Assembly (NCBI GenBank): GCA_030456445.1
Contig: JAKDNM010000004.1
Span: 1-64,000 of the forward strand
Source: Hyphomicrobiales bacterium
GTDB lineage: Bacteria; Pseudomonadota; Alphaproteobacteria; Rhizobiales; Rhizobiaceae
Direction: 5' to 3'
Length of the DNA: 64,000 bases
Under the pieces are notes generated by a model. That model made no database searches. It was not told where the DNA came from and worked only from the letters and a program-made list of their open reading frames with translations. Below are positions 50,830-59,850 of the stretch, piece after piece (position 1 is the first letter of the stretch; each line of letters begins with the position of its first letter). The translations under genes and the position numbers were made by a program.

Positions 50830-51282
50830 ATGAATCTTTCATCCGTCATCAAGCCAGAGGATGTGATCCTTGATCTTTCAGTCGCGACAAAGGCCAGCTT
50901 GATCAACCGTTTGGCCAGGCATGCCGCTGCTCGGACCGGCATCGGCGAACAGATTATCCATTCCGCCCTTCTTGGTCGGGAGCGATTTGGTTCGACCGGG
51001 ATCGGGAATGGCGTTGCTGTGCCGCACGCGCCGGTCGTCGGTCTTGTGGAGCCCTTCGCTGCATTGGTGATCCTGAAGAGGCCGATCGATTTTGAGGCGG
51101 TGGACGATCTGCCCGTAGACATCGTTTTCGTGTTGCTCTCTGCCCCCGAAACAACTAGCGACCATCTGAAGGTCCTTGCGACAGTGGCGCGTAAAACGCG
51201 CGAGCAGCCGACCCTTCAAATGTTGCGAAGCGCCGAGTCCCCGGCTGCGGCCTATTCGATTTTGGTGGAACAGGCAGAATGA
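50830..51282 (+). CDS. ptsN: PTS EIIA-Ntr (PtsN)-like protein
   Basis: GRERFGSTGIGNGVAVPHAPVVGLVEPFAALVILKRPIDFEAVDDLPVDIVFVLLSAPE. Confidence 0.88.
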   Translation: MNLSSVIKPEDVILDLSVATKASLINRLARHAAARTGIGEQIIHSALLGRERFGSTGIGNGVAVPHAPVVGLVEPFAALVILKRPIDFEAVDDLPVDIVFVLLSAPETTSDHLKVLATVARKTREQPTLQMLRSAESPAAAYSILVEQAE

Positions 51283-51790
51283 CAGGATTCGTTGTGGTTC
51301 CGGATTCGCTCGTTGTCGGTTTGTACTTCCATATGAAGATCCATGCGCAATATTTCATGAGAAACGCCTCTCCGAATATCTGGCGCATCAAAAATGCGAC
51401 GAACATAGCTGGGTTTCCTTTGCCCGCGCCATCCGACTAGCAAGGCGCATGAATGGATAGTATGGATCGTGAGGGGCCAAGAACGCCTGCCTCGGCAAGG
51501 ATCTCTTCGATCTAAGTGCGCTCCCATTCTTGCTGGCTTCTGCGGAGAGCCGCAGCTTCCGGAGCATTTGAAGAGTTGGGGCGGTACGCTGCCACGGTTA
51601 ATCGCGGAGTACAGCTGTCGGGTTTGGCCTAGTGTCCCGCCGCAGCACATCGAAGCATCATCCGGGTGGCGGTATGCACGCTGCACCGCGCGACATGCGA
51701 AACCGGGCTGCCGTTGGCGCTCCTCCCGAGATTGAAAGCGAGATTGTTTATCGTCAAGCCGCGCATCCTGATCGTTAAGGACGAGCCGGA

Positions 51791-52309
51791 CAGGCACCGA
51801 CCCTCTACTGGCACTTCCCTTCAAAACAGGTTCTGCTCGACCAGATGGCCGATGCGTTGATCGTCTCGGTCATGGAAACGGTGGATGTCGGCGCGGAGCC
51901 GGACATTGTGCTTTGCTCGTTGGCCAGAGCGTTGCGATCAGCCCTGCTGTCGCGGCGAGATGGTGCGCGGATTTATGCCGGCACTTATGTAATGGGTGAA
52001 AACGTGCTCACGGTCGCCGACGCCGTGCTAACGGCGCTTTTGCGCAAAGGGCTCGATCCCCGCATCGCAACCGATGCGATGTTCAACCTCGTCTATTATG
52101 TGCTCGGATTCTGCATCGAGGAGCAAGGATTTTCCGAGCGGTGGGGAGAAGAAACGGATACGTCCGTGTTGCGGCGCCAATTTGTCGCTGCGACCGCGGA
52201 ACGATTCCCCGCCCTCAGCCAGTGTGCCGAACCAATTCTCGCGGGCAGCTTCGACGATAGGTTCGAACGGGGTCTCGTGACATTTTTGGACGGGCTTAGC
52301 TCGCGGTGA
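51791..52309 (+). pseudogene. N-terminally truncated TetR-family regulator
   Basis: QAPTLYWHFPSKQVLLDQMADALIVSV... starts in the middle of the usual HTH; in-frame stop immediately upstream and no HTH helix 1-2. Confidence 0.7.
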
Positions 52310-52761
52310 CCGCAATGAACGGGAGATTGCCACCAATTTGCGCCCGCACATTTGCTTCAACGTCGCGAAACGGGCCGCTTGGATTGTACACAAGAAAACG
52401 GCAGGCCCATCGTGGATGGATAGGCTCAACACGAGCTCGTCCTGTTGAGCGGCTTGCATATTTCAAGGCCAACGAACCAGCGCGCTTGCGCGAACGCTGC
52501 GGCACATAAGGCAAGAGCCAGAGGTGATAAGCCGAGTGGCGGATGGTCGAACGTAATCGCGCTCCCGAGCTGGGATCAAGCCGGGGACGCCGCCGGGCAA
52601 GCAAGACGACTTTCTCCATCGACCATCGTTGGTGCGATGCCGATATAGCAGCGGCGCCCTTCTTTCATCGGTTTCTGGCGGGCGCGGTGCTGTATGAAAC
52701 CATGCGTCGGCCAAGCGGTTGCGGTGCGCGACATGTATCGATGTTTTCGGCATGTCATGGG

Positions 52762-53442
52762 CTAGGAGGCTATTCCGACCCAGCCACGGAAGGAGAAGGC
52801 GGCGTAAAACAGTTCAATGCCAGTGAACCCGGCCTCTCGCAGCAGGTCTTCTTCCTGAGTCGGGGTGAGCAATGGCAGCCGCTCCGTCATCATCCTGCCC
52901 GTGGCTGCCGCCTTCGCCCAATCAAGCCCCTCGTGATCTCCGAAGGCGGCCGAACGCGTCATCCAGCGTTCGGGGTCGGGACCGGGTGCCGAGTGCTCCG
53001 CGATCACAAGCCTGGTATCCGGCTTGAGACGGCGGCGAATGTCCTTCAACGTCTGCAGTCGCTGATCCCGGTCGATGTGATGCAGCGTGAGAAGGCATGT
53101 CGCGCCGTCGAACGGGTCGGTGGGTACTTGATCGATGGTGCCCTGGATCAGATCGACACGATCCGTAAAAGGCGTGAGCGTCTGGCGCGCCAGGTCCAGC
53201 ATTGCGGGCGAGGGATCAACGCCGGTGAAACGCCAGGCCGGCTGCGCCTCGGCCATCGCCCTGGTTTCCATGCCGCCTCCCGCGCCGACAACGAGTATAT
53301 GCGCGTCTGCCGGTGCTTCTTCGGCAAGAAGCAACATCACCATGCGATGGAGATCGGCGAGCCCCGGCACCTTGAGAGGGGCGTTGGCCGCGTAGGAAGC
53401 GATGGCGGCCGGGTCGATGAAGGGTGCGTGTTTGTGATTCAT
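52762..53442 (-). CDS. Class I SAM-dependent methyltransferase
   Basis: ADAHILVVGAGGGMETRAMAEAQPAWRFTGVDPSPAMLDLAR. Confidence 0.85.
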   Translation of the reverse strand: MNHKHAPFIDPAAIASYAANAPLKVPGLADLHRMVMLLLAEEAPADAHILVVGAGGGMETRAMAEAQPAWRFTGVDPSPAMLDLARQTLTPFTDRVDLIQGTIDQVPTDPFDGATCLLTLHHIDRDQRLQTLKDIRRRLKPDTRLVIAEHSAPGPDPERWMTRSAAFGDHEGLDWAKAAATGRMMTERLPLLTPTQEEDLLREAGFTGIELFYAAFSFRGWVGIAS

Positions 53443-54344
53443 GACGGTTGATCTCCGAATACCAGCGAGCGATGAATTGCCAGCGCGGCCATGACGCCGT
53501 CCGCACAGGCGAAGGTGACGGTGTGCCCCATCCGCGTGATATCACCCGCGGCATAGACCCCGGCGACATTGGTCGCCTTCATCTCGTCGACCGTGACCAC
53601 GGACCCGAGGGGGCCGTCCTCGATCGCGCATCCGAGCCTTTCGGCAATATCGCTGTTGAAGCGATTACGCGGACCGATGAATAGCGCCTCGATTGGTTGC
53701 TCGACGCCATTGCGCAGACGGATTGCCGACAGGCTTGTCCCTTCACCGACAAGGCGATCCACGAGCTCGTGTTCGATGGTGACGCCCCGCTCGTCGAGTT
53801 TCGCCGCAAGTTCCGGCTCTATCGTGCCGCCATTGAGAAAGAAGGTCGTCGGCCCCCATTCCGGGATCAAGGTGGCCTGATGCGCCGACATTGGCGAGAG
53901 ATTGAGGACGCCGAGCCGTTTGCCGCTGAACTCATAGCCGTGACAATAGGGGCAATGAATGACGGTTTTTCCCCAGCGTTCGGCAAGGCCGGGAAGCTCG
54001 GGCAGAATGTCGTTTACTCCGAAGGCCAGGAGCAGCCTGGCCCCGGTAACCGCCTCGCCATTCTCCAGCGTCACCCGAAAACCATCTTCATCGTGAGCAG
54101 CGTCCATGGCTTTCAGATCGCGGAACTGCACGGTCGGATAGACCGCCACTTGTCCGCGCATGGTTTCGAGCATGGCCGTTGGGTCGCTCCCGTCCTGGGC
54201 AAAGAAGCCGTGGGAGGCGGCAGCAAAGCGATTGCGCGGCAAGCCCGTGTCGAGCACCAGCACCGAGCGGCGCGCTCGGGCGAGATAGAGGGCGACCGAT
54301 AACCCCGCAAAGCTCCCCCCGACGATGATCGTGTCGAAAGTCAT
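53439..54344 (-). CDS. Thioredoxin reductase-like NAD(P)/FAD-dependent oxidoreductase
   Basis: TIIVGGSFAGLSVALYLARARRSVLVLDTG, CPYCHGYE, NVAGVYAAGDITRMGHTVTFACADGVMAA. Confidence 0.88.
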   Translation of the reverse strand: MTFDTIIVGGSFAGLSVALYLARARRSVLVLDTGLPRNRFAAASHGFFAQDGSDPTAMLETMRGQVAVYPTVQFRDLKAMDAAHDEDGFRVTLENGEAVTGARLLLAFGVNDILPELPGLAERWGKTVIHCPYCHGYEFSGKRLGVLNLSPMSAHQATLIPEWGPTTFFLNGGTIEPELAAKLDERGVTIEHELVDRLVGEGTSLSAIRLRNGVEQPIEALFIGPRNRFNSDIAERLGCAIEDGPLGSVVTVDEMKATNVAGVYAAGDITRMGHTVTFACADGVMAALAIHRSLVFGDQPS

Positions 54345-54439
54345 ATGTATCTCCTTGCGTCAAGTCGACGGTCCGTTCCGACTGGACCAGGAGCACCAAC
54401 ACATGTAACAGTCGGAGATACATATACGCATTGGCATCA

Positions 54440-54458
54440 CGTATCAATAGGAGATACG
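54440..54458. promoter_or_regulatory. Candidate Rrf2-family operator region in the divergent promoter
   Basis: CGTATC-N7-GATACG inverted repeat; further 12-bp inverted pair atatgtatctcc (54343-54354) / ggagatacatat (54414-54425). Confidence 0.5.
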
Positions 54459-54501
54459 AATCTTTTGCGTCGGTCGACGGCACCGTCGCGATCCGACGCC
54501 C

Positions 54502-54960
54502 ATGCAAAAAGAAGGCTGTACGATGAACCGAGACACTCGCCTTTCCGACGTCCTCCATGTCCTGCTGCATCTGGACCAGGCGAAAGAACTGCTTACGTCA
54601 GATGTGCTGGCCCGGAGCATGGGAACCAATCCGGCCGTGTTCAGGCGGACAATGGCGGGGCTGCGCAAGGCGGGCCTGGTTCGCTCCGAGAAAGGACACG
54701 GCGGCGGATGGCAATTGGCGCGCCCGCTAAGCGAGATCACGCTTTTCGAGGTCTATGAAGCGCTTGGCCGCCCCAATCTTTTCGCGATCGGCAATCGCAG
54801 CGAGCACACCGAATGCCTGGTGGAAAAGAACGTCAACGCTGTGGTGGTGGATACAATGGCAGAGGCCTCGACCCTCTTCGCAAAGCGCTTTGGTGAGATC
54901 ACGCTCGACCAGATTGCGCCGCGCCATCCGGTGTCGGCCAGCGTGCATACACACAAATGA
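54502..54960 (+). CDS. Rrf2-family transcriptional regulator
   Basis: RLSDVLHVLLHLDQAKELLTSDVLARSMGTNPAVFRRTMAGLRKAGLVRSEKGHGGGWQLARPLSEITLFEVYEAL. Confidence 0.9.
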   Translation: MQKEGCTMNRDTRLSDVLHVLLHLDQAKELLTSDVLARSMGTNPAVFRRTMAGLRKAGLVRSEKGHGGGWQLARPLSEITLFEVYEALGRPNLFAIGNRSEHTECLVEKNVNAVVVDTMAEASTLFAKRFGEITLDQIAPRHPVSASVHTHK

Positions 54961-55116
54961 TGTCAGTAGACTGATAACCCAAGCAGTTCGCACTCTTGAA
55001 GAATTCGGTGTCGCTATGGCGAGGATCTTGGCCTGAAAGAAAGTTGGACTAGAAGGAGGCCGCTTCACTAAACCGGCCAGACAACGCACAAAGTCTTCGG
55101 TGACCGGATAGCCGGA

Positions 55117-55605
55117 TCAACGACCGGCGACGACATTGGCCGTATGTACTGAAGACGAGATTTTTGCGGCGCCGGTGGCCGCGCGCGCTGTCCTTGACCG
55201 GCTGGCAAGCCGTGCCAGCGCGATGCCCACGATCATGCAACCGACGAACAACCACGCTTGGGTATGTCCGAGGCCCAGCGCGGGAACGGCACCGCCTGGA
55301 CAAAAGCCGGCTATGCCCCAGCCGATGCCGAACGCGGCGGAACCGGCAACGAGCGGAGTGTCAATATCGCGGCGTGTCGGCAGATGGAACAGGCGATCGA
55401 AAACCGGTGCTCCGCGTTTCAGGATGAAAGCGTAGCCGATGGCCGTTACGATCAGAGCCCCGCCCATGACGAAGGCGAGCGACGGGTCCCAGGTTCCGGC
55501 GAAGTCGAAGAAGTTCAACACTTTCGCCGGATTGACCATGCCGGACAGTGAAATGCCGGAACCAAAGATCAAGCCAATGGCAAGAGCAGACAAAACACGG
55601 GTCAT
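55117..55605 (-). CDS. YeeE/YedE-family sulfur transport protein
   Basis: SGISLSGMVNPAKVLNFFDFAGTWDPSLAFVMGGAL...GIAGFCPGGAVPALGLG. Confidence 0.88.
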   Translation of the reverse strand: MTRVLSALAIGLIFGSGISLSGMVNPAKVLNFFDFAGTWDPSLAFVMGGALIVTAIGYAFILKRGAPVFDRLFHLPTRRDIDTPLVAGSAAFGIGWGIAGFCPGGAVPALGLGHTQAWLFVGCMIVGIALARLASRSRTARAATGAAKISSSVHTANVVAGR

Positions 55606-56033
55606 CACAATCCTCCGATGAGGTGACGCACGACGAAGACGGTGGCGGCAGTCGAGACCATGAAGGTGAATGTTGCGACAATCGAGCGAGGTGAAAGGCG
55701 TGCTGTGCCACAGACGCCATGACCGGAGGTGCAACCAGATCCGAAATATGCTCCGGCTCCGACGATCAAGCCACCAAATATGAGCCAGGGTGCAGGCGTC
55801 GTGCTTTCGAAAGGAACGGTGTAATCGGTGACGCTCACGATCAACGCCGGAGCGCCGATCGCGCCGGCCACGAAAGCGGCCCGCCAGCCCCAGTCACTAA
55901 AAAAGGGCGGCACGAGACCGGTGAGGATACCAGTCATGCCGGCGATACGACCATGGAACGCCATAAGCAACACGGCTGAAAGACCGATCAGGCTGCCGCC
56001 GAGCAGCGACACAAACGGGGTGAACTCGGTCAT
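55605..56033 (-). CDS. YeeE/YedE-family sulfur transport protein
   Basis: GGLIVGAGAYFGSGCTSGHGVCGTARLSPRSIVATFTFM. Confidence 0.88.
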   Translation of the reverse strand: MTEFTPFVSLLGGSLIGLSAVLLMAFHGRIAGMTGILTGLVPPFFSDWGWRAAFVAGAIGAPALIVSVTDYTVPFESTTPAPWLIFGGLIVGAGAYFGSGCTSGHGVCGTARLSPRSIVATFTFMVSTAATVFVVRHLIGGL

Positions 56034-56194
56034 TTGTCATTGATCCTCGTGACGGTTAAAAATTGCAGGCACCTGAGACGAGCAGACAAGCGCCAGCGTG
56101 GCGAGCAGCAGCCCGTCCGGGCTTCGTTCGGAAAAATGTCATGTCTCCTCACATGGCCCTAGCGAGAGACGTCGCGAGGGCTGCGGTCCTGACA

Positions 56195-56512
56195 TCAGGG
56201 TCCGGTCGCGCAGTAATGGGCGTAGAGCACACCCATCACCTCGCGCGCTATCGCGCTTTCGATGCGATACCAGATCGTCTGACCGTCGCGTCGCCCGGCG
56301 ATGATGTCGTCGCGCCGCAACAATGCCAGATGCTGTGAGACTGTGGAATCGCGGATGCCAAGGAATTCGGCTATTTCGCCGACGGATTTTTCTCCATCGG
56401 CCAGATAACACAGGATCATCAGGCGGTGCTGGCTCGATAGCGCCTTCATCAATTCGCTCGCCTGATCGACGGCGTCGCGCATCGCGTTCGCATTGATATC
56501 AGTTTTTATCAT
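56195..56512 (-). CDS. ArsR-family (BigR-like) regulator
   Basis: LMKALSSQHRLMILCYLADGEKSVGEIAEFLGIRDSTVSQHLALLRRDDIIAGRRDGQTIWYRI, upstream of two YeeE/YedE genes. Confidence 0.88.
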   Translation of the reverse strand: MIKTDINANAMRDAVDQASELMKALSSQHRLMILCYLADGEKSVGEIAEFLGIRDSTVSQHLALLRRDDIIAGRRDGQTIWYRIESAIAREVMGVLYAHYCATGP

Positions 56513-56912
56513 CGTATTTTCATATATACAGAGTTACGTATCTTGGGTCAATAACGATTCCGCACCTGCCGTTGGCCTTAGGTTGATCGCCGTTCACGAA
56601 CTTACGGGGGGCCATATTGGGCGGCTCGCACTTCTGGCGGTGTTTTTTTTGCTCGCGTCGCACGCCCTATCGATGTGGTCTTATGCGCGCGGTCGCGCCG
56701 TTAAAAGCCGTTTCGTGGTTTTGGCTCCCTGGCATGTTTGGGTGATCCTGATCGCCTTATTCCATTTGCTCATCGGGCCAGTAACTCTTCGGGATGGCAG
56801 AGGCCCTACATCGTTGGCAAGGTTCGGTTGTGAAGCCGGTTTTGGGCGGATGGCTGATCGACCGGAGAAGTTCGACCTGGGCTGCGCCTATGAATGCGGA
56901 ATTTCGACGGAA

Positions 56913-56931
56913 CCTTAAGCCTGCCTTAAGG
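56913..56931 (+). promoter_or_regulatory. Tandem CTTAAG box upstream of the DsbG-like operon
   Basis: ccttaagcctgccttaagg: half-sites with 11-bp period. Confidence 0.6.
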
Positions 56932-57006
56932 CTGGAGGGTGAGCAGTCGGTCAAAGTTCAGAAACACAACCTAGGCTGGCCAAAGATATAAAAACTCCTG
57001 CTCGTC

Positions 57007-57768
57007 GTGGCCGTTGCCGTCGCTCTCGCCGGGTGCAACGATAACAATGCTGCCCCATCCACTTCCTCCACCGGCTCGGACCTGCCCGTTCTACAATCCC
57101 TCCAGCGCCAAGGTCTCAGGATTCATGGTCCATTGGATGCTCCGGGCGGCCTGAACGCCTTTGCGGCCAGTACGGGAACACAGGCGATGGCCGTCTACAT
57201 CATGCCCGATTCCGATTATGCGCTGATCGGGACGCTGATCGACACCCAAGGCAGCCCCGTTGTGGAGGAAGCCCTGCGCCAGATCGTGAGCGAACCTCTT
57301 GAGCAAGGCGCGTGGGAATCCCTTGAAGCCGCCGGTTGGGTCGCGGACGGTGATCCCGACGCGGAGCGCATCGTCTACGTCTTCACCGACGCCAATTGCC
57401 CTTTTTGCAACCAGTTGTGGACCTCAGCGCGGCCATGGGTCGAGGCCGGGAGAGTGCAGTTGCGTCACGTCATGGTTGGCGTGATCCGGGCCGACTCGGC
57501 CGCAAAAGCGGCGGCAATTCTCGAAGCTGACGATCCAGGAGCGGCACTTACCTTCAACGAAGTCAATCATGCCGAAGGTGGGATCGACCCGCTCGAAACC
57601 ATTTCCGAGAAAAGCAGGACCCTGCTCGACAGCAATGTCAAGCTGATGCGGCAGCTTGGATTTGGCGGGACACCGGGACTCGTCGCAAGAGGCGAGGATG
57701 GAAAGCTTTCCTTTCAAAGCGGGGTGCCGCACGGCTCCGCTCTCGAGAACCTGTTCGGACAGCTTTAA
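57007..57768 (+). CDS. DsbG-like thiol:disulfide interchange lipoprotein (start uncertain)
   Basis: VALAGCNDNN lipobox; FTDANCPFCNQLWTSARPWVEAGRVQLRHVMVGVI. Confidence 0.82.
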   Translation: MAVAVALAGCNDNNAAPSTSSTGSDLPVLQSLQRQGLRIHGPLDAPGGLNAFAASTGTQAMAVYIMPDSDYALIGTLIDTQGSPVVEEALRQIVSEPLEQGAWESLEAAGWVADGDPDAERIVYVFTDANCPFCNQLWTSARPWVEAGRVQLRHVMVGVIRADSAAKAAAILEADDPGAALTFNEVNHAEGGIDPLETISEKSRTLLDSNVKLMRQLGFGGTPGLVARGEDGKLSFQSGVPHGSALENLFGQL

Positions 57769-57785
57769 ACGATCAGGGCTTTGCG

Positions 57786-58331
57786 TTGGTCAAAGCAATC
57801 ACAATTCGGACGATGAGGATTTCAGCGGTGCAATCAGAAGAGCGAGAAGAGGCCTTTGCTCCATATCCCGCGGAACCGATACGTGCACGACTGACGCGCC
57901 GATCGCTTCTTTTAGGCGGGCTGAGCGCGCGTTTCGGGTTGCTATCGCTTCCGGCGCAGGCTGCGCCACCGCACATGGTGAGAGACGTCGCCGCCTATCG
58001 AGACGCCTTGTCGAGTTTGGCGCGAACGTATCGTTTCGCCCTCGTCGACATCAGGGCGGATTGGTGTGCCGTGTGTCACCGGATCGACCGTGAGATCCTC
58101 TCGCATCCCAGCGTGGGGCGACATCTCGAACATGTGCCTCTGGTGAAGGTGGACGTCACGTCAATGGGCGAGGACAATCGCCAGCTTCTGGCTTATCTTC
58201 TTGCCAGCGGCCCACCGACCTTCTTCGTCGTGGATGCGGCAACGGGAGGAGAGTATCGACAGACCCGCTCCCTGGGGTCATTTTCGAGACGCAATCTCAT
58301 TCGGCGTTTGCGGCCATTTTCGGGGGCTTGA
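57786..58331 (+). CDS. Thioredoxin-fold exported protein
   Basis: FALVDIRADWCAVCHRIDREILSHPSVGRHLEHVPLVKVDVT. Confidence 0.75.
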   Translation: MVKAITIRTMRISAVQSEEREEAFAPYPAEPIRARLTRRSLLLGGLSARFGLLSLPAQAAPPHMVRDVAAYRDALSSLARTYRFALVDIRADWCAVCHRIDREILSHPSVGRHLEHVPLVKVDVTSMGEDNRQLLAYLLASGPPTFFVVDAATGGEYRQTRSLGSFSRRNLIRRLRPFSGA

Positions 58332-58342
58332 AGGCTTGATCG

Positions 58343-58966
58343 ATGACGACGAACCATTGGGACCAACGCTATCGGGGAGAGGAATATCTCTTCGGGCGCG
58401 AGCCGAACGCCTTCCTGAAACGTGAGGCATATCGCTTTCAGAACGGAGCCAAAGTCCTTGCGATCGCTGATGGTGAAGGGCGCAATGGCGTTTTTCTGGC
58501 GGGGCTGGGCCTCAGGGTGCATTCCGTCGATGCCTCATCCGTCGCGCTTGAAAAGGCCGGGAGGCTCGCACGGGAAGCCGGTGTGGAGATTGAGAGCGAG
58601 CTTGCCGATCTCTCCGACTGGTCCTGGCCCGACGCCGCCTATGACGTCGTCGTCGCCATCTTCATCCAGTTCGCCGATCCGGCGTTACGGATGCGAATCT
58701 TCGAGGGGATGAAGCGATCGGTGCGGCCCGGTGGCCTGGTGTTGATGCAAGGCTATCGCCCCGGGCAAGTCGACCTTGGCACAGGTGGGCCTTCGCAGCG
58801 CGAGCATATGTACACGCGGGACCTGCTTCTCGCGGTCTTCGCGGACTTTGACATCCTGCATCTCGAAGAGCACGACACGGTGATCCACGAAGGTCGCGGG
58901 CATGACGGGATTTCGGCACTGATCGATCTCGTCGCGCGCCGGCCCTGTCAAGCCACCCGTTCGTGA
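58343..58966 (+). CDS. Class I SAM-dependent methyltransferase (TehB-like)
   Basis: WDQRYRGEEYLFGREPNAFLKREAYRFQNGAKVLAIADGEGRNGVFLAGLG. Confidence 0.85.
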   Translation: MTTNHWDQRYRGEEYLFGREPNAFLKREAYRFQNGAKVLAIADGEGRNGVFLAGLGLRVHSVDASSVALEKAGRLAREAGVEIESELADLSDWSWPDAAYDVVVAIFIQFADPALRMRIFEGMKRSVRPGGLVLMQGYRPGQVDLGTGGPSQREHMYTRDLLLAVFADFDILHLEEHDTVIHEGRGHDGISALIDLVARRPCQATRS

Positions 58967-58983
58967 CCTTCCGCTGTCGAGCA

Positions 58984-59001
58984 CTTAAGGTTGGCTTAAG
59001 G
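58984..59001 (+). promoter_or_regulatory. Tandem CTTAAG box upstream of L,D-transpeptidase 1
   Basis: cttaaggttggcttaagg, 11-bp period, first base 64 bp upstream of the TTG start at 59048. Confidence 0.7.
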
Positions 59002-59047
59002 TGGCTCTCGTGTCCTCCAGGCATGTAATTGACACGAGGACATTGTT

Positions 59048-59776
59048 TTGAGTACGCAGAGCCCACATCCCTTTGCGCCAGGACGGCGCGCCTTCCTTGC
59101 AGGCGCAGGAGCGCTGGCATTGGCCGGATGCACATCCACACACCAGACCGTGCATGTAGCGCAGCCGGTGGTACCCCCCTCGCCGCCGCCGCTACAAACG
59201 CCGCCAATGTATTACGCCATGCCGAATGAGCGCTTCCCTATCCCTGAGGTCGACGCTTCCAAGGTCGATCCCAAATGGTGGCGAACGGAAGTCGATTATC
59301 CCACTGTCGAAAAGGCCGGCACCGTTGTTGTCGACACGCCGAACCGTTACCTTTATCATGTCCAGCCCGGCGGACGGGCGGTCCGTTATGGCGTAGGCGT
59401 TGGCAGGGACGGCTTTTCCTGGGCCGGTCGAGGCCGGCATATTGCCTACAAACGCGAATGGCCGCGCTGGAACCCGCCCAACGAGATGGTTGCACGCCGG
59501 CCAGAGTTGGAACCGATCAGCATCGCTAATGGCGGCATGGATCCGGGACTGAACAATCCGCTCGGAGCGCGTGCGCTTTATATTCACGAAGGCAATCAGG
59601 ACACGATCTACCGCATCCACGGCAATCCCGAGTTCTGGACCATCGGCAAGGCCGTGTCATCGGGCTGCATACGAATGATTAATCAGGACGTCATTCACCT
59701 TGCCGACAACGTTCGCGATGGTAGCCCGCTCGTGGTGATAGCCGACCCGGCGATGGGGCATCTTCTGCAGGCATGA
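59048..59776 (+). CDS. L,D-transpeptidase (YkuD) lipoprotein, TTG start
   Basis: RRAFLAGAGALALAGCTSTH; YIHEGNQDTIYRIHGNPEFWTIGKAVSSGCIRMINQDVIHLADNV. Confidence 0.92.
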   Translation: MSTQSPHPFAPGRRAFLAGAGALALAGCTSTHQTVHVAQPVVPPSPPPLQTPPMYYAMPNERFPIPEVDASKVDPKWWRTEVDYPTVEKAGTVVVDTPNRYLYHVQPGGRAVRYGVGVGRDGFSWAGRGRHIAYKREWPRWNPPNEMVARRPELEPISIANGGMDPGLNNPLGARALYIHEGNQDTIYRIHGNPEFWTIGKAVSSGCIRMINQDVIHLADNVRDGSPLVVIADPAMGHLLQA

Positions 59777-59850
59777 TAGAGGCGCGTGTCCGACATGGCA
59801 CATACAAGCTTCGTTGCACGCTCTGGAGACTCTGACGCTCCGTTGTGCCT

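Noticed and set aside
56493-56918. 141-aa plus ORF with hydrophobic segments
   Set aside because: Overlaps the ArsR-family start, begins inside the divergent promoter and ends in low-quality sequence; may be a membrane-protein remnant but support is weak.
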